Assembly: GCF_003967555.1 (NCBI RefSeq)
Contig: NZ_BIFS01000001.1
Location: 1,488,001-1,552,000 of the forward strand
Origin: Dictyobacter kobayashii
GTDB lineage: Bacteria > Chloroflexota > Ktedonobacteria > Ktedonobacterales > Ktedonobacteraceae
DNA: 64,000 bases
Direction: 5' to 3'
In this document: positions 9,874 to 17,913 of the stretch, piece by piece
How positions within the stretch are numbered: the first letter of the stretch is position 1
Layout of the letters: each line of letters begins with the position of its first letter
Made by a program: the position numbers and the translations under genes
The notes under the pieces: generated by a model
What the model saw: only the letters and a program-made list of their open reading frames with translations
Databases searched by the model: none
What the model was told of the DNA's origin: nothing

Positions 9874-11265
9874 ATGCGGCGAGGAACATTACTACTCCTC
9901 TTCTTTATTATTTTGTTAGCCGCGGGCGCGTCATTTGTCGTCTTCTGGCCCCATACCGACAGTGGTAAGCCCCTGTATGGCGTTAACAATCCATTTACGA
10001 CAACGCTCGGACTGGACCTGCAGGGTGGTGTGAGTGTACAACTTGAACCCAAACCAGGCCAGGATAACGTTAACCACGACAATATGGAGACCACACGGCA
10101 GTTGCTACAACAGCGTATCGATGGTCTTGGCCTTAAAGAGCCCAGTGTGCGCTTGCAAGAAGGTACAAGTAACACTAGCATTGTGGTTGAACTGCCCAAT
10201 TTCAGCGGCAACCAGCAAGATACCCTCAATACTTTGCTGCAAACCGGTAAACTGGAGTTCTGGGATACAGGTACCACTGGTGGCCTGCAAGAGGGTGCGC
10301 CACTTAACCCAGCACAATATGCTCAGTACAATCCCGGTGGCAAACCACTCTTCAGCGGTACTGATCTGGACCCCAATAGCCTGAGCGTTGGACAGGATCC
10401 TACGACTGGTGCCTTCTTGATTAACTTCCAGATGAAAAACAATGGTGCATCAGCTCGCTTTGGCTCGTTTACGGCCAATAATGTTGGTCACTACCTGACC
10501 GTGACGCTAGACCGCCAGGTGATAACATCCCCGGTGATCAATAGCGCCATCACTGGCCCTGGCACCATTCAGGGTAACTTTACCCAGACACAGGCGCAGC
10601 AGACCGTTAACAATCTGAAGGTTGGTGCCCTGCCGATAACCCTGCAGCAGACAAGCGAGCAGCAGATCAGCGGTACACTGGGCGCAGAGACCATCAACCA
10701 TAGCCTGCTGGCTGGTATTATTGGTCTGAGCATCGTCGCCCTGTTTATGTTGCTCTACTATCGCCTGCCCGGATTGCTGGCCGACGTGGCCCTGGTACTC
10801 TATGCAGTCCTGACCTTTGCCATCTTTAAAATGATCGGCGTGACCATGTCATTGGCTGGTATAGCTGGCTTCATCCTATCAATTGGTATGGCGGTAGACG
10901 CCAACGTGCTAATCTTTGAACGCGTGAAAGAAGAACTACGCGCAGGCCGTCTGTTAGCATCGGCTATTGAGATCGGTTGGAAACGCGCCTGGCCCTCGAT
11001 CCGCGACTCAAACATCTCGACGATGATTACCTGCGCGGTCCTATACGCCTTCGGTACTAACTTCGGTGCCACCATCATCGTTGGTTTTGCCACCACCCTG
11101 TTCCTGGGCGTTATCATTAGTATGTTCACCGCCGTGGTCGTCACCCGCACATTCTTGAATCTGCTTGTGCCGACTGGCGTCATCAATCACCCTGCACTGT
11201 TCGGATTACCTGCCGATGCACTGCCCAGCACAAAAGTGGCAGCACGGCGCAATAGCACGGTGTAG
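9874..11265 (+). CDS. secD: Protein translocase subunit SecD
   Basis: 463 residues. An N-terminal helix (about 5-25) is followed by LGLDLQGGVSV, the hallmark of SecD, then the large extracytoplasmic P1 domain and a C-terminal block of about five helices (270-445) with GMAVDANVLIFERVKEELR, the conserved SecD/RND motif. SecD and SecF use the proton gradient to pull secreted proteins across the membrane after SecYEG/SecA. The start ATG has AGAGGA nine bases upstream. secF begins 11 bases after its stop, so both are co-transcribed. It is shorter than the E. coli protein, as is usual outside Proteobacteria. Confidence 0.96.
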   Translation: MRRGTLLLLFFIILLAAGASFVVFWPHTDSGKPLYGVNNPFTTTLGLDLQGGVSVQLEPKPGQDNVNHDNMETTRQLLQQRIDGLGLKEPSVRLQEGTSNTSIVVELPNFSGNQQDTLNTLLQTGKLEFWDTGTTGGLQEGAPLNPAQYAQYNPGGKPLFSGTDLDPNSLSVGQDPTTGAFLINFQMKNNGASARFGSFTANNVGHYLTVTLDRQVITSPVINSAITGPGTIQGNFTQTQAQQTVNNLKVGALPITLQQTSEQQISGTLGAETINHSLLAGIIGLSIVALFMLLYYRLPGLLADVALVLYAVLTFAIFKMIGVTMSLAGIAGFILSIGMAVDANVLIFERVKEELRAGRLLASAIEIGWKRAWPSIRDSNISTMITCAVLYAFGTNFGATIIVGFATTLFLGVIISMFTAVVVTRTFLNLLVPTGVINHPALFGLPADALPSTKVAARRNSTV

Positions 11266-11276
11266 AGGAGGCTGCA

Positions 11277-12664
11277 GTGTTAAACTTAGTCAAATATCGC
11301 AAATTGTTTCTGCTGATCTCGCTGATCGTGATCATTCCTGGAACCATCTCATTACTCATCTTCGGCCTGAACGTTGGTATCGATTTCGCTGGTGGTACCA
11401 ACATAGTACTGCGCCCTCAACACACTATTACGGATGCCGACCAGGTCAGAAATCTGCTCAAGCCCTTCAATCTGGAGAGCGAGCAGGTTATCCTGGGTAA
11501 AGACTCAAAAGGCGCCACCAACACCGCCTGGATTCGTTTTGATAGCAAACTTGACACATCTGTCACTGATAACATTCAAAAAACGCTGAATGCGAAATAC
11601 AAGCAGGCACTGGGATATGCATTTACCACAGTTCCTGATAGCAAACCTTATACACTGGTAACGATCACTAAATTTACGAGCGCACCCAAAGCCGCAGATC
11701 TCGAGGCCGCGCTGAACAATCTGCCAAAACCTAGCACACCCACGGTTGGTAGCGCGACACCAACGGTGACCCCAACCGCAACCGCGAAGGGAACACCGAC
11801 AGCGACCCAACCGCGACCAATACGCAGAATGGTAGCACAGCAACTGCACCATTTAAAATTGTGGACCTACAGCTTGGCGATAGCGACCAGACCATTAATA
11901 TTCTGACCAAGACTTCGATCTCTTCGGGTGACCCGACCGCCGAAGCCAAGGTAACCGTGGCTGCGATCCAGGGGTACTTCTTGCAGCATGGCGGACCCTA
12001 CATCCAGGTTGAGAGTAACTCACAGGTTGGTCCTTCCGTCGCTGGTCGTACAACCTTGATGGCCTTCCTGGCTGTCGTGGCAGCATCATTTTTGATCCTG
12101 TTATATGTCTGGTTCTCGTTCCGTAAGGTTCCGAAAGCCCTGCGCTATGGCGTCTGCGCTATCGTCGCTCTGCTGCACGATGCCCTGGTTGTACTGGGTA
12201 TCTTCTCAATCCTGGGTAAATTATTCGGCATACAGATCGACTCGCTGTTCATCACAGCCCTGTTGACTGTAATCGGTTTCTCGGTCCATGATACCATCGT
12301 GGTGTTCGACCGCGTCCGCGAGAACATGCAGCGCCGTACAGTCGAGACGTTCGAAGAGGTTGTCAATGCCAGCCTGGTTCAGACCCTGGCCCGCTCATTG
12401 AACACCTCATTGACCGTACTCTTTACCCTGTTAACCCTGACACTCTTCACCGGTATCGGTACTGATATCCATACCTTTACCCTGGCCCTGCTGATCGGTA
12501 TCTTCAGTGGTACCTACTCCTCAATCTTCAATGCCAGTATGATGCTGGTCATCTGGGATAAAGGCGAGCTGGGTATGAAGTACCTGCAGGGTAAACGCGA
12601 TGAGAAACCCTACGCCCGCAAACGCGACCGCGAAGTTCGCGAGTTAGCGGAGACGCGCGGCTAA
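11277..12664 (+). CDS. secF: Protein translocase subunit SecF (one-base frameshift in a Pro/Thr-rich insert)
   Basis: Starts at GTG 11277 with AGGAGG five bases upstream. The first frame (to 11906) gives the SecF N-terminus with an opening helix and NVGIDFAGGTNI. The second (open to 12664) gives VGPSVAGRTTLMAFLAVV and IGFSVHDTIVVFDRVRENM, both SecF signatures. The frames change at the CCC run near 11808-11811: adding one C continues a Pro/Thr repeat (GTPTAT then PTATNTQNGS). The repaired gene is exactly 463 codons. The roughly 35-residue Pro/Thr/Ala-rich insert in the extracytoplasmic domain is unusual for SecF. SecF is important for growth, so a base-calling error in this repetitive stretch is more likely than true loss. 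Confidence 0.9.
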
Positions 12665-12685
12665 GCTCCTCGCACAAATATAAAC

Positions 12686-12747
12686 AAAAGAACCGTTTGA
12701 CAGAGCTGTCCCGTAAGAGGGACAATGCAGTCAAGCGGTTCTTTTTT
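12686..12747 (+). terminator. Rho-independent terminator after secDF
   Basis: Left arm AAAAGAACCGTTTGAC (12686-12701) pairs with GTCAAGCGGTTCTTTT (ending about 12746), with an inner GTCCC/GGGAC stem and a run of six T. It sits 21 bases after the secF stop. Confidence 0.88.
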
Positions 12748-12766
12748 ATGTAGAGAAGGATAGAGC

Positions 12767-13663
12767 ATGTTAACAGCACTGGATCATATTATCATTGGTG
12801 TAAGCGATCTAGCACAGGCGGACGAGACCTTTCGCCAGCAATTAGGGTTAGTCAGCAGCGGCGGTGGCAATCATCCCAGCGGCGGAACAGCTAATCGGAT
12901 TATCGTGATCGGAGATACCTATCTGGAATTGATCGCGGTTCGGGCGCCCGAGGAGGCACAGCAGAGTATGCTGGAACGGCTGGCACTGGGGGATGGTTAT
13001 TTAAACTGCGTGCTGGCTTCTGATGATATTGAGGCGGATAGCCGGGCGATGTTCCAACGTGGCGTGAGGGTTATTGGACCTGATCAGGGTTCACTAAAGA
13101 GTGCTGATGGGGTTTCGCGTGGCTGGCTGCGTACCGATGTTGAGCGACCAGATCTAACGCAGCACTATCCGTTTATCATCCAACACGATAGTAGCGGTCT
13201 GGAGCGGCGCAGACGCCTGGCAGGTGGCAATACACCACCCGGCCATCCATCAGGGGTTCAGCGTGTTCAGAGCGTCACGCTGGCAGTAGAAAATCTGGAA
13301 GAGGCGACACGACGCTTCCAACAGATCTATGGTTTGAACTCTTCGCAACCACATCTGCATAAGCAATGGGGGGCACAGGTTGTGACACTGACCCTGGCGC
13401 AAGGGACCCAAAGCGTTGAGCTAGCTGCAGCGCTACCAGCGACAGAAACACCTCTGCCACAGGCCGCAACGCTCTCAACCCATCTGCGCCAGCTAAAAGA
13501 AAGCCTCTACTGCATCACCCTGGAGGTTAGCAAGCTAGAGGTTGCCAGAGACTATCTGGATGACCATAAGGTAAGCTATACATTGTTAGAAGACGGAAAG
13601 CAGACACTATGGATACATCCAGAGCAGGCAAATGGCGCACTCATTGTGTTAGTCGAACCATAA
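12767..13663 (+). CDS. VOC-superfamily (glyoxalase-like) protein
   Basis: 298 residues. The N-terminus LTALDHIIIGVSDLAQADETFRQQLGL is the typical first beta-alpha-beta of a VOC module, with LELIAV following. A second module starts at about residue 165 (VQSVTLAVENLEEATRRFQQIYGL) and ends IALIVLVEP-like. The combination fits the Glyoxalase_3/PF13468-like group, whose members are mostly uncharacterised. Putative metal ligands are His7 and a glutamate in YLELIAV; substrate is unknown. A GAAGGA ribosome site is about 6 bases before the ATG. It is convergent with the HD gene. Confidence 0.8.
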   Translation: MLTALDHIIIGVSDLAQADETFRQQLGLVSSGGGNHPSGGTANRIIVIGDTYLELIAVRAPEEAQQSMLERLALGDGYLNCVLASDDIEADSRAMFQRGVRVIGPDQGSLKSADGVSRGWLRTDVERPDLTQHYPFIIQHDSSGLERRRRLAGGNTPPGHPSGVQRVQSVTLAVENLEEATRRFQQIYGLNSSQPHLHKQWGAQVVTLTLAQGTQSVELAAALPATETPLPQAATLSTHLRQLKESLYCITLEVSKLEVARDYLDDHKVSYTLLEDGKQTLWIHPEQANGALIVLVEP

Positions 13664-13711
13664 AATATTAAAAAAGCACCTATCAATAAAGCATAGCTGA
13701 CACTTCGTGGC

Positions 13712-14353
13712 TTAATCATGGGTAACGAAGTGCAGCTTGCGATCAAAAATCTTTTCAAATAAGTCGGCCTTCTCCTGCGCATGCTCCAATTCAACATCCA
13801 GATCGGCCAGGGGACGCACCCATAGGCGCAAGGTCCAATGCTTTTCAGTGCAATGGGCAGAGTCAGCGGCCACTTTGAGCACACGGCCATCGTGATCATA
13901 ATCCAGGGCATCCGCGATACGCAACAAAGCAGAAAGAGCCGAGACACGTTTGCGCGCACTGGATGAGAGAGACGCATATTCCTCATGATCTGTGCTCGGC
14001 AATGCACGCCGATGATAGCGAGCAATACAGGCAATCTCATGGCGCTGTTTATCCGAAAAATCAGGCAGCGGCGTCTCCTTGATCAAACGATACGAGTGCT
14101 TATGGTGGCGTCGCGCCTCCACCATCATGCCAGTATTATGCAAAAATGCTGCCCGCTCTAATAAACGCAAGGCATGTTTGCCATACCCATGCAAAGGTTG
14201 GGTAGCTTCAAACAACTGTATGGAGAGACGCATTACCTGGCGGGCATGCGGCCAATCTTCGACCAGCAAACCACCACTCAGACGGATCTCTTCTGCTGTC
14301 GGCTCATCAGATCTGACCCCAGTCAACTCCTGAACCGAATCCTGCATTATCAT
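13712..14353 (-). CDS. HD-domain protein resembling the C-terminal domain of Ppx/GppA
   Basis: About 213 residues from the preferred ATG at 14353 (GGAGG nine bases upstream; longer frame opens at 14392). It carries the HD pattern of exopolyphosphatase C-termini: HARQVMRLSIQLFEATQPLHG, LLERAAFLHNTGM (metal His and the adjacent N, where D is usual), HHKHSYRLIKE, EIACIARYHRRALP and LLRIADALDYDHDGRV. In E. coli Ppx this domain is fused behind the ASKHA catalytic domains. Here it is a separate gene downstream of the Ppx-CHAD gene and the second CHAD gene, all on the minus strand, suggesting one polyphosphate-related unit. The HD dyad is HN, so hydrolytic activity is uncertain. Confidence 0.8.
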   Translation of the reverse strand: MIMQDSVQELTGVRSDEPTAEEIRLSGGLLVEDWPHARQVMRLSIQLFEATQPLHGYGKHALRLLERAAFLHNTGMMVEARRHHKHSYRLIKETPLPDFSDKQRHEIACIARYHRRALPSTDHEEYASLSSSARKRVSALSALLRIADALDYDHDGRVLKVAADSAHCTEKHWTLRLWVRPLADLDVELEHAQEKADLFEKIFDRKLHFVTHD

Positions 14354-14476
14354 GCGCATATACCTCCAAGGATACAGTATACAGCCAGACATTCATCTAG
14401 CTGGCAAACCCCCTTCCCTATCCACATCAATTTAACTGTTTCTTTCATTACACGAACCCAACCGAACAATTGTCAC

Positions 14477-14509
14477 AACTCTCTGCTTTTCTCCACAAAA
14501 GAGAGAGTT
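14477..14509. repeat. Intergenic hairpin between CHAD and HD genes
   Basis: AACTCTCT (14477-14484) pairs with AGAGAGTT (14502-14509); an inner CTTTT/AAAAG stem adds five pairs after a one-base bulge. It is in the spacer between two genes of the same direction and has no following T-run. Confidence 0.6.
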
Positions 14510-14562
14510 CGACAGGTACAAACAAAGTTTACCAAAATAATATACGCTCTTCTAATTGCTTA

Positions 14563-15144
14563 TTAATCTTTAAGCATATCAAAAGCTTCGCGCTGAAAAT
14601 TCCGCTGCTTGAGTTGATACCAATGCTGGTAAAAAGCCGTATACTGCTGCTCGCGCTGCAACTGCAAGTCACGCAGTAATAGTTCTAAACCCTCACGCTG
14701 CTCAGCAGAGAGTGCAGAAGAAGGCTGCAAAAGGTGCTCAACCAACCCGGGATTGACCATCAGGCGACCTTTCGGGCTATGTTGAGTAGTTTCTAGTAGC
14801 GCCTGCTGATATGCAGAACCACTATCCTGTCCACCCAGACAGAGCCGCAGCAAGGCGATCATGACATCACTATCGTGTAATTGACCCAGTTCTTCCTGGA
14901 TTTGTTCTACTTCCTTGAGGATGGATGCACATTCTTCTGGGAATGTATCCGCAAATATCTCGAGAGTATAGCGAAACCGTTTGGCCGCGATCCGCAAATT
15001 ATGCAAATTCTGGATTGCGTAAGGATCATCGATATAGATTTCCCAGCTATACATTTCAGTTAAGCGCACCCTGGCAATTTCGCGTGCATTCTTTCCAGTG
15101 GGGGCATGAATATCCAGATTGGCTATCAGACTAGCCTTTGCCAT
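14563..15144 (-). CDS. CHAD-domain protein, second half of a split CHAD
   Basis: 193 residues rich in helices and charge. It holds the conserved CHAD element IQNLHNLRIAAKRFRYTLEIF (His and Arg bind polyphosphate) and QIQEELGQLHDSDVMIALL. The CHAD fold has two four-helix halves; the upstream gene ends with the first half and this gene supplies the second. It begins inside the upstream gene (14-base overlap, different frame) at an ATG with GGAG seven bases before it. Either the domain is truly made as two coupled polypeptides or a frameshift separates them; the good ribosome site favours the former. Likely binds inorganic polyphosphate. Confidence 0.75.
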   Translation of the reverse strand: MAKASLIANLDIHAPTGKNAREIARVRLTEMYSWEIYIDDPYAIQNLHNLRIAAKRFRYTLEIFADTFPEECASILKEVEQIQEELGQLHDSDVMIALLRLCLGGQDSGSAYQQALLETTQHSPKGRLMVNPGLVEHLLQPSSALSAEQREGLELLLRDLQLQREQQYTAFYQHWYQLKQRNFQREAFDMLKD

Positions 15145-16615
15145 TGATAATCTCCTCTTCTGGCAGACATGCCATCACTTTACGCATGAAGCTTCTCTCG
15201 TCCAATGAGCGCAAAACTTGTTCAACCTTTTCTTGATGTTCCTGTCGATAGTTGGTCAACTGCTGAACCAACCATTCACATCCCTGTTGCTCAGCCAGCG
15301 AACCTTGCCCTGCTTGCTGATGCAGATTTTCAATCATCACATCTGTATCACGGGCGACCCCCAACACATCGGCAATCTCTTTCACCTGGCGATAGACCGC
15401 ACTAAACTTCTTGGGATCACAGACCGACTGATAGGCATCCATAGTAGCCCGCAGACGACGCGAGGCGACACGCATCTTATGTACCGCCTCGATATCTTTA
15501 CGGCGTAAGACGGCTTCACGCCAGCTCAACATATCCTCAGCCCGCTCCTGAAACATACGACGACCAGTCATACCAAAGTCATCATGATAAGTCGTCGTAT
15601 CATTTAATAGCTCACTACCCGCTATCACCTGCTGTGAGCTCTGTTGCGCCGACTCAGCCCGCTGTTGGGCACGCTGCAACCATCGCTCGCCATCACGGCA
15701 ATAGGCCAGGGCCAGCCCTTCCCGAATACCAAACGAGCTAACATGAATCTCTTTCAAGTGAAAAGTCTCAAGAATTGCTCTCAGTATTAAAGCGCCGGCG
15801 GTGATGATGCGAGCACGCTGGACATCCAGTTGATAGCGTTGGGCCACTTCTTCTGCAGGTAAGGCCCATAGCAATCCTTCACAGCGTAGCAGGTCTTCGT
15901 ATGTCAAGACATCCAGGTCTTCATCTAGACTAAAGGCCCGCTTGGAGAGGAGCAAGAGAGAGTTCGCGCTCCCGCCTGTGACAAAGAGCATGGGAGGAAA
16001 TGACTTGATATTTAAGCCTCCCAGATATGTACGCAGAAACGTCCTGGCGGTTGCCTGGTCAGCGACTGTGGGGGGATCAGCCTGCAAATAGCGATCGTGC
16101 AGCCAGCCAGAACCGATCGGCAAAGAAGTATGCCAGGAGATATGAAGATTTTTAGCAAAGACGAGCTCGGTACTACCACCGCCCATATCCATCACTCCGA
16201 TCTGAGTGGGGGGCTGGGGTAACTTGCTGACAGTATATGTCGCACCATAAAAAGTTAGAGTCGCCTCAACATCACCACCAATGCAATGAACCTCAATGCC
16301 AGTTTCCTGTTGAATCGCCTGCAAGAAGTCAGTACGGTTTTTGGCTTTGCGAATAGCTTCAGTAGCAATAGCCAGGGTCGTATCGGCCTTAAACTCTTGA
16401 GCTAAGGATTGAAATCTTTTGAGCACTGAGATCGTCAGTTCTCGCTTCTCCGCAGAGATAGCCCCGGTGGAATTGACACTTTCACCAATACGCACCAAAG
16501 CTTCATCCTCAGCTAGAATTTCAAAGTCAGCAGGGGAGCAGCGGGCAACGACAACACGCAAGGTATTGCTGCCAATATCGATAGCAGCGCACACAGATGC
16601 GGTTTGTTCTGGCAT
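15131..16615 (-). CDS. Ppx/GppA phosphatase domain fused to first half of a CHAD domain
   Basis: 494 residues from ATG 16615 (GGAG seven bases upstream; the longer frame opens at 16663 without a good site). Residues 1-300 are an ASKHA-fold Ppx/GppA domain: AAIDIGSNTLRVVVARC (phosphate-1), ATEAIRKAKNRTDFLQAI, QIGVMDMGGGSTEL (phosphate-2) and VTGGSANSLLLLSK, with ITAGALILRAI. Such enzymes cleave polyphosphate or pppGpp. Residues about 350-490 are CHAD-like, with IEAVHKMRVASRRLRATMDAYQ and LGVARDTDVMIENL. CHAD binds polyphosphate, so the fusion would bring substrate to the catalytic domain. The usual HD C-terminus is missing here and occurs as a separate gene at 13712-14353. Confidence 0.88.
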   Translation of the reverse strand: MPEQTASVCAAIDIGSNTLRVVVARCSPADFEILAEDEALVRIGESVNSTGAISAEKRELTISVLKRFQSLAQEFKADTTLAIATEAIRKAKNRTDFLQAIQQETGIEVHCIGGDVEATLTFYGATYTVSKLPQPPTQIGVMDMGGGSTELVFAKNLHISWHTSLPIGSGWLHDRYLQADPPTVADQATARTFLRTYLGGLNIKSFPPMLFVTGGSANSLLLLSKRAFSLDEDLDVLTYEDLLRCEGLLWALPAEEVAQRYQLDVQRARIITAGALILRAILETFHLKEIHVSSFGIREGLALAYCRDGERWLQRAQQRAESAQQSSQQVIAGSELLNDTTTYHDDFGMTGRRMFQERAEDMLSWREAVLRRKDIEAVHKMRVASRRLRATMDAYQSVCDPKKFSAVYRQVKEIADVLGVARDTDVMIENLHQQAGQGSLAEQQGCEWLVQQLTNYRQEHQEKVEQVLRSLDERSFMRKVMACLPEEEIINGKG

Positions 16616-16740
16616 GAATAAACTCCAAACTTCTAGTTTTGATAGCCCTATAAAAACACACATCCATTAATGTGAGTATGTCTAGCAATACTATTCAAGT
16701 GCAAAACTTCTCACGTTTATTCCTTTAAGGGACTTTAATG

Positions 16741-16768
16741 TTATTATAACATGAATTTGTTATAATAA
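16741..16768. repeat. AT-rich inverted repeat (possible operator)
   Basis: TTATTATAACA at 16741-16751 and its complement at 16758-16768, loop TGAATT. It sits between the small gene at 16789-16980 and the ppx start. It could be an operator or an RNA hairpin; no T-run follows. Confidence 0.5.
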
Positions 16769-16788
16769 GGCAGAGCTTATTAACGGCA

Positions 16789-16980
16789 TTATGGCTGAAC
16801 AAGCTCAAGGGGGGAATCGGCATCGGCATAAGCAGCAAAGAGTCTATTCTCATCAGTATCATCCATGAGTACATATACAACCCCACCAGCAACAGCATTG
16901 ATTATCCCTGTTTCCTGTGTGCGTTTGATACGCACATGATCCCCTTCTTGAAAGAAGGTTCCGTCTACGTTTGTCTCCAT
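16789..16980 (-). CDS. Small conserved-looking hypothetical protein
   Basis: 63 residues. AAGGG lies about ten bases before the ATG. The sequence GDHVRIKRTQETGIINAVAGGVVYVLMDD looks like a small beta-barrel (SH3/KOW-like) core with alternating hydrophobic strands, then an acidic tail. No named family recognised. It is in line with the ppx gene 173 bases downstream but separated by an AT-rich inverted repeat. Confidence 0.55.
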   Translation of the reverse strand: METNVDGTFFQEGDHVRIKRTQETGIINAVAGGVVYVLMDDTDENRLFAAYADADSPLELVQP

Positions 16981-17075
16981 TATTTTTTGCCCTTTCTATA
17001 AGAATGTGATTGATTCCCATGATGATGGGAATCGGGTTGTTCTCGTGCGTACGTGCGCTGCCGCGCCCGAACTGG

Positions 17076-17132
17076 TTTTATGGTGCGTTGCAGCAAATGT
17101 GCAGTGCACATTTGCTGCAACGCACCATAAAA
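17076..17132. repeat. Long perfect hairpin, 28-bp arms
   Basis: Arms 17076-17103 and 17105-17132 are exact complements around a single base. It is just upstream of the small gene (start 16980) and preceded by a GC-rich stretch (GCTGCCGCGCCCGAACT) that resembles the flank of the hairpin at 61213 (GCTGGCGCGCCCGAGCT). No T-run. Confidence 0.8.
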
Positions 17133-17402
17133 ATTATTTGAGCATCGAAGATGCGAAAACACATGTGAATCAGACATATTCTAAGGTGTTTTTGGAGAAG
17201 AGAAAAGCAATACCAGCCTGAGAGGGCAAAACCTTCCCAGACGGCAGGTTCCATTTAATGAAAGGGAATTCTGATCGCCAATTATTATGAGAAATCTGAT
17301 TGGGGAGAAAAGCTGATAAAAAGATTTATAAGCTATTTCAAGTATACACTATTCCTGGGAAATTTGTAATAGAGATTGAATAGGCAAATGCAGAAAAACC
17401 TA

Positions 17403-17431
17403 TTGACATTGAAGGTGCGATCCTGTATGAT
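17403..17431 (+). promoter_or_regulatory. Promoter of first tRNA-Leu
   Basis: TTGACA (17403-17408), 17-base spacer, TATGAT (17426-17431). The tRNA starts 22 bases after the -10 box. Confidence 0.85.
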
Positions 17432-17453
17432 ATACCCATCCTAAACGGAACAA

Positions 17454-17536
17454 GCCGAAGTGGTGAAATTGGTAGACACGCAACGTTCAGGGCGTTGTGC
17501 TCGCAAGGGCATGGGGGTTCGAGTCCCCCTTCGGCA
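17454..17536 (+). tRNA. tRNA-Leu (CAG)
   Basis: 83 bases. Acceptor stem GCCGAAG/CTTCGGC, D-arm GTGAAATTGGTAGACAC, anticodon stem CAACG/CGTTG with loop TTCAGGG (anticodon CAG), a long variable arm typical of leucine tRNA, and T-arm GGGGG TTCGAGT CCCCC. CCA is not encoded (ACCCA follows), so it is added after transcription. Confidence 0.96.
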
Positions 17537-17543
17537 CCCATTC

Positions 17544-17584
17544 CCGCCTTCTCATGAGCACTCACGAGAAGGCGGTTTTGTTTT
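17544..17584 (+). terminator. Terminator of first tRNA-Leu
   Basis: CCGCCTTCTC (17544-17553) pairs with GAGAAGGCGG (17566-17575), followed by TTTTGTTTT. The same hairpin recurs 291 bases later after the second tRNA. Confidence 0.9.
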
Positions 17585-17693
17585 GCCTGTGCGGCACACA
17601 TTCGAACAACTACAGAAAAATTTCTCGGCTGCGTCCGCATATGTACCCAGGAAAAACAGGATAGAAAACCATAAAAATACCCGAAATATCTCG

Positions 17694-17722
17694 TTGACAA
17701 GCCAGCCGAAATCCTGTATGAT
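17694..17722 (+). promoter_or_regulatory. Promoter of second tRNA-Leu
   Basis: TTGACA (17694-17699), 17-base spacer, TATGAT (17717-17722); same geometry as the first copy. Confidence 0.85.
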
Positions 17723-17744
17723 ATACCCATCCTAAACGGAACAA

Positions 17745-17827
17745 GCCGAAGTGGTGAAATTGGTAGACACGCAACGTTCAGGGCGTTGTGCTCGCAAGGG
17801 CATGGGGGTTCGAGTCCCCCTTCGGCA
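17745..17827 (+). tRNA. tRNA-Leu (CAG), second copy
   Basis: Identical in sequence to the copy at 17454-17536, including anticodon CAG and the absence of an encoded CCA. It has its own promoter and terminator. It borders the helicase-nuclease defence pair, which begins about 40 bases after its terminator. Confidence 0.96.
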
Positions 17828-17834
17828 CCCATTC

Positions 17835-17875
17835 CCGCCTTCTCATGAGCACTCACGAGAAGGCGGTTTTGTTTT
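17835..17875 (+). terminator. Terminator of second tRNA-Leu
   Basis: Same 10-bp stem and T-run as the terminator at 17544-17584. It also faces the 3' end of the helicase gene coming from the other side. Confidence 0.88.
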
Positions 17876-17913
17876 GCCTGCGAGTATTGCCAGTTGGGGA
17901 AACTCTACTGTTA

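Larger units (their letters stand above)
17420..17881 (+). repeat. Tandem duplication of a complete tRNA-Leu transcription unit
   Basis: The block running from just before the -10 box, through the tRNA, to the end of the terminator (about 17420-17590) is repeated almost exactly 291 bases downstream (about 17711-17881). The -35 boxes are equal but the spacer bases partly differ. Between the blocks are about 120 unrelated bases. Confidence 0.92.

Noticed and set aside
17338..17856. 172-residue minus frame and two plus frames over the tRNA genes
   Set aside because: They follow the tRNA repeat exactly and repeat themselves; a by-product of the duplication.
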